The notes under the pieces are model-generated. The model searched no databases, was not told the DNA's origin, and saw nothing but the letters and a program-made list of their open reading frames with translations. A stretch of 41,136 nt of DNA from Gammaproteobacteria bacterium. Its GTDB lineage: Bacteria; Pseudomonadota; Gammaproteobacteria; Eutrophobiales; Eutrophobiaceae. The translations under genes were made by a program, and so were the position numbers. Location: positions 1 through 41,136 of the forward strand of contig JABHFC010000440.1 in assembly GCA_018676275.1 (NCBI GenBank). Reading direction: 5' to 3'. Shown here one piece after another: positions 1-9,252 of the stretch (position 1 is the first letter of the stretch; each line of letters starts with the position of its first letter).

Positions 1-54
1 AAGGCCTACACGGCCAGCTGCACCAAAAATCAATACTTTTTTTGTACTTTTCAC
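1..54 (-). CDS. Partial NAD(P)-binding Rossmann-fold protein, 5' end only
   Basis: A minus-strand reading frame starts with GTG at position 54 and runs off the left edge. A good ribosome binding site (AGGAAG) lies about 7 bases upstream. The 18 visible residues, MKSTKKVLIFGAAGRVGL, carry the beta-strand followed by GxxGxxG (GAAGRVG) that opens a dinucleotide-binding Rossmann fold. This is typical of NAD-dependent epimerase/dehydratases and related short-chain enzymes. Only the N-terminus is visible, so the substrate and exact family cannot be stated. Confidence 0.6.
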   Translation of the reverse strand, partial: MKSTKKVLIFGAAGRVGL

Positions 55-283
55 AAATATCTTCCTAAGGGTTGATACTCAATTTTATTATCGGCAGCTC
101 ATTAGTTTTGCCGTTATTTCGTTAATCTGCAATAGCAAAAGAAAGTTGAAGGCTAATATGTTATGGAAGTTGAACGTCCACTTTTGCAGAGGTAGAGCAG
201 ACGATTAGAATCAACAAAATTACCCTCTGCTTACGTCAGCTTTATGCCAAAAGCGGACAGATAGTTTCTCAGAAGGCCGTGGT

Positions 284-1393
284 CTATTCTCGCTGATAGC
301 CGCCCGAAACACCTTCCTTAGAAAAAACCAATTGCCATAACTGCAGCTGTCGACTGCGGAAGGCTCCGGCGTTGGTCATCAGAAAATAGCGCCACATGCG
401 GTAGAATCGCTCATCGTATTGCTCGGCAAGCTCTGGCCAGTGCCGCTCGAAGTTCTCAAGCCAGGCCATCAGCGTGGTATCGTAGTAGGCGCCAAAGTTA
501 TGCATATCTTCCATGACAAACACTTTTTCGGTGGCGCGGGAGATATCTGCCATGGACGGTAATTGAGCATTGGGGAAGATATATTTGTGCGACCAGGGCT
601 CGGCGGCGTTGCGGCTTTTCAATCGGCCGATGGTATGCAGTAGGAACAGGCCCCCGGGTTTCAGGCAACGGCGTGCCACCTGCATGAACTCGCGATAATT
701 CTTGCGGCCCACATGTTCGAACATACCGATGGAAACCACATGGTCAAACTCGCCTTGTAGTTCTCGATAATCCTGTACCAATGCCCGCACCGGTAGACCG
801 GCGTAGCGTTCCTCCACCCACTTGCCCTGCTCCTTCGATACAGTTACCCCGAATACTTCCGCGCCATAACGCTCGGCGGCGAAGCCAGCAAAACTTCCCC
901 AGCCGCAACCTATATCCAGTACCCGCTGGCCTGATTTCAAACCTATCTTACGGCAAATCAGATCCAGCTTGGCCTCTTGGGCAGCATCAAGATTATCCGA
1001 GTCTTTCCAGTAGGCACAGGAGTAAGCCATGCGCTTGTCGAGCATACGCTCAAACAGATCATTGCCGAGATCGTAGTGGGCCTCGCCCACCTGAAAGGCC
1101 CGTCCCATACTTTGCAGGTTGATCAAGTGCGCCTGCAACGTCGGCAAGAGCAGGGAAAGAGGCGCGATCTTCCTACGCAGTTTGGCGTGAATGACATTGG
1201 TAATAAACTGGTCAACACTGTCACAGTCCCACCAGCCCTCCATGTACGCCTCCCCCAGTCCCAGTGTGCCTTTGACCAAGATACGTTGATATAAACGATC
1301 ATCATGAACCTGCATGTCCCATGGCCGGTCACCGTCAATCCGGACATCTGCCAACATCAGTAATTCTTTAATTTTCTTGTGTGCAGTATTCAT
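284..1393 (-). CDS. cfa: Cyclopropane-fatty-acyl-phospholipid synthase
   Basis: This 369-residue protein matches the Cfa family along its length; the E. coli enzyme has about 382 residues. It would transfer a methylene group from S-adenosylmethionine to the double bond of unsaturated acyl chains in membrane phospholipids, at the inner face of the cytoplasmic membrane. The N-terminal lipid-binding region contains GEAYMEGWWDCDSVDQF. The SAM-binding motif I is VLDIGCGWGSFAGFAAERYG near residue 158, and family motifs such as AHYDLGNDLFERMLD and AYSCAYW are present. The start is an ATG at 1393. It stands alone, with 179 bases separating it from the upstream mltC gene on the same strand. No specific regulatory site was recognised. 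Confidence 0.93.
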   Translation of the reverse strand: MNTAHKKIKELLMLADVRIDGDRPWDMQVHDDRLYQRILVKGTLGLGEAYMEGWWDCDSVDQFITNVIHAKLRRKIAPLSLLLPTLQAHLINLQSMGRAFQVGEAHYDLGNDLFERMLDKRMAYSCAYWKDSDNLDAAQEAKLDLICRKIGLKSGQRVLDIGCGWGSFAGFAAERYGAEVFGVTVSKEQGKWVEERYAGLPVRALVQDYRELQGEFDHVVSIGMFEHVGRKNYREFMQVARRCLKPGGLFLLHTIGRLKSRNAAEPWSHKYIFPNAQLPSMADISRATEKVFVMEDMHNFGAYYDTTLMAWLENFERHWPELAEQYDERFYRMWRYFLMTNAGAFRSRQLQLWQLVFSKEGVSGGYQRE

Positions 1394-1572
1394 TAAGGTT
1401 AAGGCAACACCGGTTCACCGGAAGGGATTAGTTTATCAGGCTTCCTGAAAATCAATAGGGAGAATTGTTATTAATGCGGATGTCTCCTGTGGGTCGTTAG
1501 CGGACCTTCATTCTGAAACCTGTTCGCTTGAATGCATTCCATTATGTGTGACGATATTTGGTTGACTGTTCA

Positions 1573-2781
1573 CTAATTATCTTTATTGAAGCCATTGCTC
1601 TTCCAAAACTCTTTTTGTGCTTCTGTGACTTTGAAAAGGTAACGGCGGGATTCCTGGCTTGGATGTTTGTTGATTAATTGATCATAAACCTGGTTTGAAG
1701 ATAACTGGTTTATTTTGTCAATTGCTTTGGAACGGTCCCCAGAAAAGGTCTTTAATACGTTACCTGCACCGCCATTGTAGGCAGAAATAACAGAATAACG
1801 ACGGGCATTATTGTCTCGAACTTTTACCAGGTATCGTTCCTGCAAAATTTTCAGATAGGCAGTACCCGTATCAATATTATTTTCAGGATCGTACAAATAT
1901 TGAGGACTGGGTTGCCCCGGTTTTTGTTTTATTTTCTCGAAAACATCTCGTCCTGCTGTTCGCGGGACTATCTGCATCAGTCCATAAGCCGGAGCATGGC
2001 TGACAGCAAAAGGATTAAAGCTGCTTTCTGTCTTTATTACGCCGTATATAAGACTTTCGGTGACGTTATATTTCTTGCTATATTTCTGTACCAGGGAAGC
2101 ATATTTATAAGCACGCACCTGCTGATGCGTGGCGACAAGAGGAAATTGGACTCGTAAGCCATCATGTTTACCCAGACGTACTTTTTCCAGCTTGTTATTT
2201 ACCAGATATTCAGCGTAGCGCTTCGCGCGCCACTCCCAGGCGATGGCCTGACCTTCGTGATCAAGCACCTGGTCAAAGAGAAATGGTTTACCTGATTTTT
2301 CCGATTTGGGAGCTGCGTCGGAATAAAGATCTACTTCTCTTGGATCATCAGGGGTAAGCAAAGTGGTGATGATCGCTTTTTTCAGATAGTTGTGTTGTTC
2401 GCTCGGCGCAACTGTCTCGACAGTTACCCGTCCCGCCTCAAAATCTATATGGGCTCGGTTATAGTACTTATCGGTGTACTTAACATAGTCTTTTGGACCG
2501 GGTTCCTGTGGGTCCTCTTCTCCCCATATTTCATCAACAATGCGTTTAAACTTTTTCAGCTTCGCTTTTAGTGCTTTGAGTTCTTGCGGCAGGTTTTCCG
2601 GGTTGCTAACAATTGCGCGCCCTTTTTGTTTCAGTACTTTTCCGGCGCGGTCTACAGGATCACCGGATCTGGCAATATCAGTAATATCCCGAATGTTTTG
2701 ACTATTGCAGCCGGAGAGCAATAGCAGCGTCACTAATAAAAAATAGCGATGTCGTTTTTGGTTTTGTATTTGAAAAATCAC
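1573..2781 (-). CDS. mltC: Membrane-bound lytic murein transglycosylase C (lipoprotein)
   Basis: MltC-type enzymes cleave the glycan strand of peptidoglycan, forming 1,6-anhydromuramyl ends, and are anchored to the outer membrane as lipoproteins. The C-terminal SLT domain is clear: the catalytic Glu is in IYGVIKTESSFNPFAVS, followed by YGLMQIVP and the AYNGG motif. The N-terminal half has the MltC-specific region before the SLT domain. The open frame extends to a TTG at 2874, but that would put 31 polar residues before the signal peptide. A GTG at 2781 gives a basic n-region, a hydrophobic stretch and a lipobox (LLSGC), so I chose it; this gives 402 residues against about 359 in E. coli. The start choice is inference. 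Confidence 0.85.
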   Translation of the reverse strand: MIFQIQNQKRHRYFLLVTLLLLSGCNSQNIRDITDIARSGDPVDRAGKVLKQKGRAIVSNPENLPQELKALKAKLKKFKRIVDEIWGEEDPQEPGPKDYVKYTDKYYNRAHIDFEAGRVTVETVAPSEQHNYLKKAIITTLLTPDDPREVDLYSDAAPKSEKSGKPFLFDQVLDHEGQAIAWEWRAKRYAEYLVNNKLEKVRLGKHDGLRVQFPLVATHQQVRAYKYASLVQKYSKKYNVTESLIYGVIKTESSFNPFAVSHAPAYGLMQIVPRTAGRDVFEKIKQKPGQPSPQYLYDPENNIDTGTAYLKILQERYLVKVRDNNARRYSVISAYNGGAGNVLKTFSGDRSKAIDKINQLSSNQVYDQLINKHPSQESRRYLFKVTEAQKEFWKSNGFNKDN

Positions 2782-2976
2782 CTGCTCATTTCCCGGTTTA
2801 AAGCTCGTTCCTATATTACTTCCTGTTAGCTGATAAATACATTTTTGCCAGAAAATAGCATTTCGTCTCTTCAATCATTCGTTTCATCGAACTTAACTTT
2901 CCATTTAATAAAAACTGTTTAGTCTTGGCAGCACTTAAACACACACACAATTTTAAATTTTACAGAGGGAAAAACA

Positions 2977-3303
2977 ATGAACATTTTTAATAAACAAAAT
3001 TTACTGACTTTAGCTCTTGTCACCACATTTGCTGTTCCAGCTATTAGTACCGCAGCTGCTATGAATACAGGCAGAAATGTAAATCCGGTTACAGTTTCAT
3101 TTGCAGATCTGAATTTGACTGAGGATAAAGGCGTAGAAACACTTTATGGTCGCCTCAAAGTTGGCGCTAAACAATCCTGTGGAACAGTAAGCGCTAGACA
3201 GCTTAATCTTTTCAGGTCCAACAAGGAATGTTTGGAGACTGCGTTGACCGATGCGGTTGAAAGTATTAATAACGAGAAACTGTCCGAGCTTCACTCTTCA
3301 TAA
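2977..3303 (+). CDS. UrcA family secreted protein
   Basis: This 108-residue protein starts at an ATG behind a good ribosome binding site (GAGGGA). It has a typical signal peptide (hydrophobic LTLALVTTFAVPAIS, with a likely cleavage after STAAA). The mature part fits the UrcA family pattern: VSFADLNLTEDKGVETLYGR, then a basic helix with QSCG and a second Cys (SNKEC) likely to form a disulfide. UrcA-family proteins are small periplasmic proteins of unknown function in proteobacteria. It reads divergently from mltC and converges on the aminotransferase operon, with a shared hairpin between them. Confidence 0.75.
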   Translation: MNIFNKQNLLTLALVTTFAVPAISTAAAMNTGRNVNPVTVSFADLNLTEDKGVETLYGRLKVGAKQSCGTVSARQLNLFRSNKECLETALTDAVESINNEKLSELHSS

Positions 3304-3324
3304 AACCGGAAAGTTATCATAATC

Positions 3325-3354
3325 AGGACACGTTCAAAGAGTTGAGCGTGTCCT
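3325..3354. terminator. Bidirectional terminator-like hairpin between convergent genes
   Basis: An inverted repeat of AGGACACGTTC with GAGCGTGTCCT (11 pairs including one G-T) and an 8-base loop lies between the stop codon of the UrcA gene and the end of the minus-strand aminotransferase gene. The T-tract is poor on both strands (GTTATTT on the plus side), so the strength of termination is uncertain. Confidence 0.6.
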
Positions 3355-3366
3355 GTTATTTCAAAG

Positions 3367-4494
3367 CTAAAGAATATTATTAAGAGCCTGTTCCAGGTTG
3401 CCGATGGTGCGGTCAACATTATTCAGTTTTTCAAGACCAAAAAGACCAAGACGAAAAGTCTGGAAATCTGCAGGCTCGTCACATTGTAGTGGTACTCCGG
3501 CAGCAATCTGCAAGCCTTCCCCCAGAAACTTCTTGCCGGATTGAATTTCAGCATCCTCGGTGTAGCTTACGACGACTCCCGGTGCCTGGAAACCTTCAGC
3601 AGCGACACTTTTAATACCTTTGCCTTCGAGTAACGCTCGTACTCCCTTACCAAGAGCCAGTTGGTCATCACGCGCCTTATCCAATCCATAGCTTATAGTT
3701 TCATTCATAACATTACGAAAACGGGTAAGGCTGTCTGTAGGCATTGTGGCGTGGTATGCATGAGCCCCATTCTCATAAGCTTGCATTATTTGTAACCATT
3801 TTTTTAAATCGCAGGCAAAGCTGGTACTGGTGGTTGATTCGATTTTTTCCCTGGCGGTTTCATTTAGCATGACCAGGGCACAACAGGGGGAGCCACTCCA
3901 GCCTTTTTGTGGAGCACTGATAAGGATATCAACGCCAGTCTTTTGCATATCGACCCAAAGTGCTCCGGATGCAATGCAATCCAGCACAAACATACCACCA
4001 ACAGCGTGAACCGCATCAGCAATAGCTTTGAGGTAGTCATCTGGTAATAACATACCAGAGGCTGTTTCAACATGAGGAGCGAAGACGAGATCCGGTTTCT
4101 CTGATTCGATAGTTGCGATAACTTCTTCAATAGGAGCGGGCGCAAAAGCGGCGTGTTTGCTGTCATCTACCCGCCTGGCTTTTAGTACAGTGGTGGATGC
4201 AGCAATGCTGCCCATATCCAGAATTTGGCTCCAGCGAAAACTAAACCAGCCGTTTCGAATCACCAGACATTTCTTGTCATTGGCGAACTGGCGTGCCACC
4301 GCTTCCATACCAAAGGTGCCGCTGCCGGGTACAACAACTACAGCGTTGGCGGCGTAGACCTGTTTTAAAGTGGCGGAAATATCATTCATCACTGTCTGAA
4401 ACGACTGCGACATATGGTTTAGAGAGCGGTCTGTATAGACCACCGAATATTCGAGTAGTCCCTCTGGATCTACATCGGGTAATAAGCCTGGCAT
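3367..4494 (-). CDS. Class V PLP-dependent aminotransferase (alanine-glyoxylate type)
   Basis: This 375-residue protein belongs to the fold-type I class V aminotransferases, a group with alanine-glyoxylate, serine-glyoxylate and 2-aminoethylphosphonate transaminases. Visible landmarks are the cofactor-binding PGSGTFGMEAVARQF, the DCIASGALWVDM segment and the PLP lysine in SAPQKGWSGSPCCALVML. It would transfer an amino group between an amino acid and a 2-oxo acid in the cytoplasm; the exact substrates cannot be assigned. The ATG at 4494 has a strong AGGAG 7 bases upstream. It is the last gene of the five-gene minus-strand operon starting at 9164, separated from the preceding dehydratase gene by 98 bases. 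An aminotransferase at the end of a sugar-acid-like pathway is unusual and hints at an amino-containing or glyoxylate-producing substrate. Confidence 0.8.
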   Translation of the reverse strand: MPGLLPDVDPEGLLEYSVVYTDRSLNHMSQSFQTVMNDISATLKQVYAANAVVVVPGSGTFGMEAVARQFANDKKCLVIRNGWFSFRWSQILDMGSIAASTTVLKARRVDDSKHAAFAPAPIEEVIATIESEKPDLVFAPHVETASGMLLPDDYLKAIADAVHAVGGMFVLDCIASGALWVDMQKTGVDILISAPQKGWSGSPCCALVMLNETAREKIESTTSTSFACDLKKWLQIMQAYENGAHAYHATMPTDSLTRFRNVMNETISYGLDKARDDQLALGKGVRALLEGKGIKSVAAEGFQAPGVVVSYTEDAEIQSGKKFLGEGLQIAAGVPLQCDEPADFQTFRLGLFGLEKLNNVDRTIGNLEQALNNIL

Positions 4495-4592
4495 GTTTTA
4501 CTCCTGCTGGAAAAGCAGCGGATATTGTCTGAACTTGGCTTGCAAGGCAAGAGCTTAGTTTGTCTCCGTGTCCATGATGAGCTGTAGACTTA

Positions 4593-5771
4593 TTATCCGA
4601 AGGTAAAGTGCTGAGTTTGATGTGCGTCTATATAGTCCCAGTCGTAACTGACACCAAGACCGGGCCCGTCTGGTACCGGCACATAACCATCAGAAGGCAT
4701 GTCTTCGGTTTGGTCAGAATAGCCACAGGTGTAGACAGGCGGCACCATATTCGGCATATCCGGGCCGACCAGAGCCAATTCATACATGAGGGTATTACGC
4801 ATTGCCGAGATGCACAGGCGATGAGCCGGGCCTACTGCGTGTAATTGAAGGTCAAGCCCCAGGGCTTCGCAAAAATGGGCAATTTTCATCACACCAGTGA
4901 TACCCATATCATATTCCGGATCCGCATGGATCATGTCGCAGCCACCATTAATAAGAAATGACGCTTTTTGTTCGAGACCGCGGACATGTTCACTTATTAG
5001 CAATGGTGTTTTCAACTTTTCTCTGAGACGCTGATGACCAAAAGCGGACACTGACAGATCACGGTAAGGATCTTCATACCAGAGGCAGTTAACTTCGTCT
5101 GCTACTTTGCCAAGTGCAAGCGCATCCATCCAGGTACGTAACATACAGGCAGGATCGATCATCAGGGCATAATCATCACCGACTCGTTCACGAACACCAC
5201 GCAGGTTAAGCGCTTCCCGGTTTACATCACCAGTTTTCCAGCCATGGATCTTAAACCCATGAAAACCGATTTTCTTACAGTGTTCGGCATAATCTGCGTA
5301 ATCCTCAGCAGTGTTCAGGCCGCCTTTACTTTCCTGTCCACCGTATGTGCTGGCATAAGTTGGCAAACGATCTCGATAACCCCCGAGCATGGATTTGATC
5401 GATACATTGTGCATTCTACCAACCAGATCCCAGATAGCGATATCGAGCGCACCGTGGCCCATATGATCATAGGCGCGTATTTCCCACTTAAGCATATCGT
5501 AGATTTCTTCACGCAATTCAGGATCGCGACCAAGTAGTAATGGCGCCAGCATACATGCCTGTCCGAATGAGGAGGGCGTGCCAACCCAATTGGTGACATA
5601 GCCACCTTCGATGCCTTCATCATTTTTGATACGTACGGCCCAGCGTTTCGGCGAGAATTTCGAACCTTTAACGTAGGCCATATTGCCGACGCCAGCAGCA
5701 GCTGTTTCGAGCCCGATATTTTCGACACTGAAACTAAATTCAGTTAACGAGACTGATGTGATTTTCGTCAT
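4593..5771 (-). CDS. Mandelate racemase/muconate lactonizing-type enolase superfamily enzyme (copy 1)
   Basis: Enzymes of this superfamily abstract a proton next to a carboxylate on a Mg2+-bound substrate; most act as acid-sugar dehydratases or racemases. The open frame reaches a GTG at 5789, but the ATG at 5771 has an AGGGGA ribosome binding site at good spacing and gives MTKITSVSL, so I use it (392 residues). In this numbering the catalytic set is K174-x-H176 (FKIHGWK), metal ligands D206 (MIDP), E233 (WYEDP) and E261 (ISEH), and H311 (LQLHAVGP). The K-x-H rather than K-x-K pattern separates it from mandelate racemase proper. It is the fourth gene of the operon from 9164, after the MBL-fold hydrolase (25-base gap). 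Substrate unknown; it differs in catalytic motifs from the two other family members in this island. Confidence 0.85.
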   Translation of the reverse strand: MTKITSVSLTEFSFSVENIGLETAAAGVGNMAYVKGSKFSPKRWAVRIKNDEGIEGGYVTNWVGTPSSFGQACMLAPLLLGRDPELREEIYDMLKWEIRAYDHMGHGALDIAIWDLVGRMHNVSIKSMLGGYRDRLPTYASTYGGQESKGGLNTAEDYADYAEHCKKIGFHGFKIHGWKTGDVNREALNLRGVRERVGDDYALMIDPACMLRTWMDALALGKVADEVNCLWYEDPYRDLSVSAFGHQRLREKLKTPLLISEHVRGLEQKASFLINGGCDMIHADPEYDMGITGVMKIAHFCEALGLDLQLHAVGPAHRLCISAMRNTLMYELALVGPDMPNMVPPVYTCGYSDQTEDMPSDGYVPVPDGPGLGVSYDWDYIDAHQTQHFTFG

Positions 5772-5796
5772 GTGCAATCCCCTGACCACATAATTT

Positions 5797-6705
5797 CTAT
5801 TTTCCTATGTTTATATCCAGCCAGTAATTTTCGTCATCACTTAAATGCCTGATATAACCAGCGGTAGGTGTCGGAAAATGTGTGCCAATAATTAGTACAT
5901 CGGAATCGACATATTTTGAAAACATTTCTTTGCGTGTCTGTAGTCCTTTACTCTGGTCATCATCTGCCGAGCTACACCAGTGAGGCCGTGACATCTGCAC
6001 AGGATGGTGAACAAAGTCACCTGTTATCACGGCTTCTTTGCCTTCTGAACTTATGTGTACGCTGACATGACCTGGGGTGTGCCCGGGTGTGGGTATCAAA
6101 TTTACTCCTGCGCATACCTGATGTTCGCAATCAACCAGATCCATTAAACCGGCCTCTACAACAGGACGCACCGATTGTTGCATTACCGGGCCGATTTCGA
6201 TTTCATCTTCATGAGCATTCCAGTGATTCCATTCTTCTTTTGCAAACAAATAACGTGCATTGCTGAATGTTGGAACCCACTTATCATCCACGAGCATCGT
6301 ATTCCAACCAACATGATCAACATGTAAATGTGTGCAAAGTACGGTATCAATCGATTCGGCAGGATACCCGGCATCTTCCAGATCGCTGAGGAAACCTGTC
6401 TGCATCTTATCCCAGTCAGGAACGGCGAGTTGCTTGTCATTACCAATACAGGTGTCAACCATTATTCTTTTTTCACCTGTATCGATGATCAATGCATGTA
6501 CACTGAGAATAAGATCACCATCATCATTCATGAAATGTGGCTTCATCCAGTCAAGAGATAAGCACAGATCATTTTCAGCATCAGGTAAAACAAAAGCATT
6601 ATTGCCACTGACAACTAATTCGACGATACGTGTTATTTTAATCTTACCGATTTGCCATTGTGTAGAGTTGTCTCTATCAGTAATACATTCTTTAAATGCC
6701 ATCAT
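5797..6705 (-). CDS. MBL-fold metallo-hydrolase, lactonase-like
   Basis: This 302-residue protein has all metal-binding elements of the metallo-beta-lactamase fold: HxHxDH as H126, H128, D130 and H131 (CTHLHVDHVGWN), H209 in TPGHTPGHVSV, D230 in ITGDFVHH, and a distal His in IGTHFPTPTAG. It would be a di-metal (usually Zn) cytoplasmic hydrolase; no signal peptide is visible. The closest recognisable groups are the quorum-lactonase and organophosphate-hydrolase-like branches. In an operon with acid-sugar dehydratases and an oxidoreductase the likely role is hydrolysis of a lactone formed by oxidation, but this is inference. The ATG at 6705 has GGGAG upstream. Gaps to the MFS gene and to the dehydratase are 21 and 25 bases. 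Confidence 0.82.
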   Translation of the reverse strand: MMAFKECITDRDNSTQWQIGKIKITRIVELVVSGNNAFVLPDAENDLCLSLDWMKPHFMNDDGDLILSVHALIIDTGEKRIMVDTCIGNDKQLAVPDWDKMQTGFLSDLEDAGYPAESIDTVLCTHLHVDHVGWNTMLVDDKWVPTFSNARYLFAKEEWNHWNAHEDEIEIGPVMQQSVRPVVEAGLMDLVDCEHQVCAGVNLIPTPGHTPGHVSVHISSEGKEAVITGDFVHHPVQMSRPHWCSSADDDQSKGLQTRKEMFSKYVDSDVLIIGTHFPTPTAGYIRHLSDDENYWLDINIGK

Positions 6706-6726
6706 AGCGTTTCTCCCGATTTATAA

Positions 6727-8007
6727 TTAATCAAACAAGCGCTTGCCCGAGGCAAACAGCAAATAAAATATCAGCCCAAAAAAATAAACGGCAGCAGCGA
6801 CTTGAAAAACCAGCGCCCAAGAACCTGTCCAACCGAGAATCAGACCACTGATATAAATACCGATAATGCCGGGGATAGTGCCAGCGGTATTTGATAAACC
6901 CATTAATACTCCAGCGTAACGCGGCGCAATGTCGAGATGGTTGACGATAAAACCACCAGCAGAAAAAGCGATAAAAACATTTGCCAGGGTCATTAATGCA
7001 ATGGCTGCGGGAGCACTTTGTACATAGCCAACGAACATTAATATTATTGCCGGACCGCCAAAGCCTATCGCTTGCATAGACTTACGAATAGTTGTTGTTT
7101 GCCAGCCGCGCTGAGCCAATTTATCCGCAATCACTCCCGCTATATTAAAAAATAGAAAGGCGGCTATGTAGGGAAACATTGCAAAAATTCCGACAGAAGC
7201 AAAATCAACGTTTAAACCCTTGTTTACGTAAGTTGGTAACCAGGCGAGCAGGACATAAGTACCCCAGTTGGAACAAAAATGTCCAATGATGATGGCCCAG
7301 ACTGCAGGTGATGAAAGTAAAACTTTCCAGGGAGGCGCTTCGGTTGCGTCACTAGGAGCGGCGTCTTTACTTATCAGCTCGCGTTCCTGTTTGCTAATGC
7401 CAGGGTGATTATCCGGGTAGGAAGTGACCGCGTATTGCCAGATGGCAAACCATATTACGCCAAACAAACCAAAGGAATAAAAAGCCCATTGCCAGCCATA
7501 GTTGAGTACGATCCATGGCGTTACTAATAAGCCAAACACAACTCCTAAAGGGATAGCCGAAAAAGTCGCGCCAATGGCACGAGCGCGTTCCTGTTGTGGC
7601 AACCAGCGACCATAGATGCTGTAGATTGCCGGTAGCGCAACTCCTTCACCTGCACCCATTCCAATTCGAGCGAGGATAAGACCAGTGACTCCGGCCAGCG
7701 CGGCAAAAGGTGTAATAAAGGTAAATATCGACCAGATAAGAACCGCGAACCCGAGTATTAACTTGCCACCAAAACGATCTGCGAGTCGCCCACCTATAAC
7801 CTGTGTCAATAAATAGCCGACAAAAAATGAGGATAATATTGTGCCCTGAACTTCCGGTTGCCATCCGAGTTCTTTGGACATAGGGATGATGGCTACAGAA
7901 ATATTCACGCGATCCATGTAGCAGACGAACATGGCTGCGATGGACAGGCCGGTAAGTGTAAAACGTTTTGGCCAGTATTCTCTCAGGGACAGAGCCTGTT
8001 GAGTCAT
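6727..8007 (-). CDS. MFS transporter, anion:cation symporter family
   Basis: This 426-residue inner-membrane protein has the hydrophobic pattern of 12 membrane segments. It carries the ACS-family signature near the N-terminus (YMDRVNISVAIIPMSKELGW) and the loop motif GGRLADRFGGKLILG between segments 2 and 3, then RIGMGAGEGVALPAIYSI. ACS transporters usually import organic anions such as hexuronates, galactonate, tartrate or phthalate with protons. Lying between an alcohol dehydrogenase and a lactonase-like hydrolase gene, it probably imports the pathway's acid. It is the second gene of the operon from 9164, 50 bases after the alcohol dehydrogenase. Confidence 0.87.
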   Translation of the reverse strand: MTQQALSLREYWPKRFTLTGLSIAAMFVCYMDRVNISVAIIPMSKELGWQPEVQGTILSSFFVGYLLTQVIGGRLADRFGGKLILGFAVLIWSIFTFITPFAALAGVTGLILARIGMGAGEGVALPAIYSIYGRWLPQQERARAIGATFSAIPLGVVFGLLVTPWIVLNYGWQWAFYSFGLFGVIWFAIWQYAVTSYPDNHPGISKQERELISKDAAPSDATEAPPWKVLLSSPAVWAIIIGHFCSNWGTYVLLAWLPTYVNKGLNVDFASVGIFAMFPYIAAFLFFNIAGVIADKLAQRGWQTTTIRKSMQAIGFGGPAIILMFVGYVQSAPAAIALMTLANVFIAFSAGGFIVNHLDIAPRYAGVLMGLSNTAGTIPGIIGIYISGLILGWTGSWALVFQVAAAVYFFGLIFYLLFASGKRLFD

Positions 8008-8057
8008 AATGAGGTTTAACTATCCTTTAGTGACAAGATTGAGAGTTTAGATCTTCG

Positions 8058-9164
8058 CTAGGGCATTCTTAATATTGGTTTGATTACCTCACCTGTACCG
8101 GCACTGTCATGAACGGCCTGGTTGATATCGGCGAAATCATAGAATTTCACAAAACGATCATAAGGTAGCCTTCCAGCGCGGAATAATTCAGCCAGGTAAG
8201 GTACAAAATTCTGTACGTTGGCTTCGCCCATAACGACACCACGAATACCACGACCGAACACCACCTGGTCCATTTCCAGGGGTACAGTTATTCCTGATGG
8301 CGTAACACCTACCTGTGCGCACCAGCCTGGTGGTGTTAAGCAATTAACAGCTTGTATTACGACTTCGGGCACACCGGTGCATTCGACGGAATAATTTGCA
8401 CCGCCGCCGGTTATGGACTGAATGTTTTCAACAACATCTTCCTCTTGTGCATTAACGATCGCTGTTGCGCCAATTTCCATTGCCATTTCAAGTCGTGATG
8501 GATTCACATCAATAACAATAATTTTCTCACAGCCCGCTAAACGCGCGCCCATAGCTGCCGAAAGTCCAACAGTACCGGCACCGAAAATTGCGATACTTGA
8601 GCCGGGGTTTGGTTTTAGAGCATTCATAACGGTACCAACACCGGTAGTCAGACCGCAGCCCAGTGGACCCAATAATTCCAGCGGTAAATCCTTTGGAACT
8701 TTGATAACACCGGGAGCCGATGCAATAACGTTTGTGGAGAATGATGATTGTCCCACAAAGCGACCACGCATTGGTTCGCCATTGCAAACAAGACATGAAC
8801 TACCGTCTACTCTTTCGCCAGTTAGATTACGTTCGACAAATTCTTTGCAGTAAAAAGGTAAGCCCTGATGACAGTTACTACAGTGTCCACAGGAGTCACC
8901 ACATAACACTACATGATCGCCGACCTTAACATGAGTAATAGCGCCACCTACTTCCTCGACGACGCCAGCACCTTCGTGACCGAGAACCATAGGCAAAGGT
9001 AGTGCGAAAGATTGTTCTTTGACGGCGATGTCAGTATGGCAGATACCGGTTGCCTTGATTTTGACTCTTACTTCATTGGCCAGCGGAGGTAGTAAGTCCA
9101 TTTCGACGAGTTCGAAAGGTTCTTCTGGTGAGCGTGCGACCGCGGCAAGTGTCTGTATTGTCAT
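8058..9164 (-). CDS. Zinc-dependent alcohol dehydrogenase, aryl-alcohol/class III-like
   Basis: This 368-residue medium-chain dehydrogenase oxidises an alcohol with NAD(P)+ in the cytoplasm. The catalytic zinc ligands are in GICHTD and LGHEGAGVVEEVG. Four structural-zinc cysteines lie in CGDSCGHCSNCHQGLPFYC, and the cofactor-binding loop is IFGAGTVGLSAAMGARLAG. The overall pattern fits the branch with aryl-alcohol dehydrogenases and glutathione-dependent formaldehyde dehydrogenases; the substrate is not defined. The ATG at 9164 follows AGAG. It is the first gene of the operon that continues to the aminotransferase at 3367. Upstream is one of the three shared AraC-type operators with a TATACT -10, so the operon is probably activated by the divergent regulator. 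Confidence 0.87.
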   Translation of the reverse strand: MTIQTLAAVARSPEEPFELVEMDLLPPLANEVRVKIKATGICHTDIAVKEQSFALPLPMVLGHEGAGVVEEVGGAITHVKVGDHVVLCGDSCGHCSNCHQGLPFYCKEFVERNLTGERVDGSSCLVCNGEPMRGRFVGQSSFSTNVIASAPGVIKVPKDLPLELLGPLGCGLTTGVGTVMNALKPNPGSSIAIFGAGTVGLSAAMGARLAGCEKIIVIDVNPSRLEMAMEIGATAIVNAQEEDVVENIQSITGGGANYSVECTGVPEVVIQAVNCLTPPGWCAQVGVTPSGITVPLEMDQVVFGRGIRGVVMGEANVQNFVPYLAELFRAGRLPYDRFVKFYDFADINQAVHDSAGTGEVIKPILRMP

Positions 9165-9252
9165 TTCTATATCTCTTTACTGGGACCTTACAACAAAATT
9201 CATTTCTATAGCAGACCTGGTTAAGAACAAGCATGTTCGAAGCTTCAGTAAA

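Noticed and set aside
1400..1440. Small palindromes (CCGGTTCACCGG and a TCAGG/CCTGA pair) upstream of cfa
   Set aside because: They are short and AT-flanked, and match no known operator pattern I can name.
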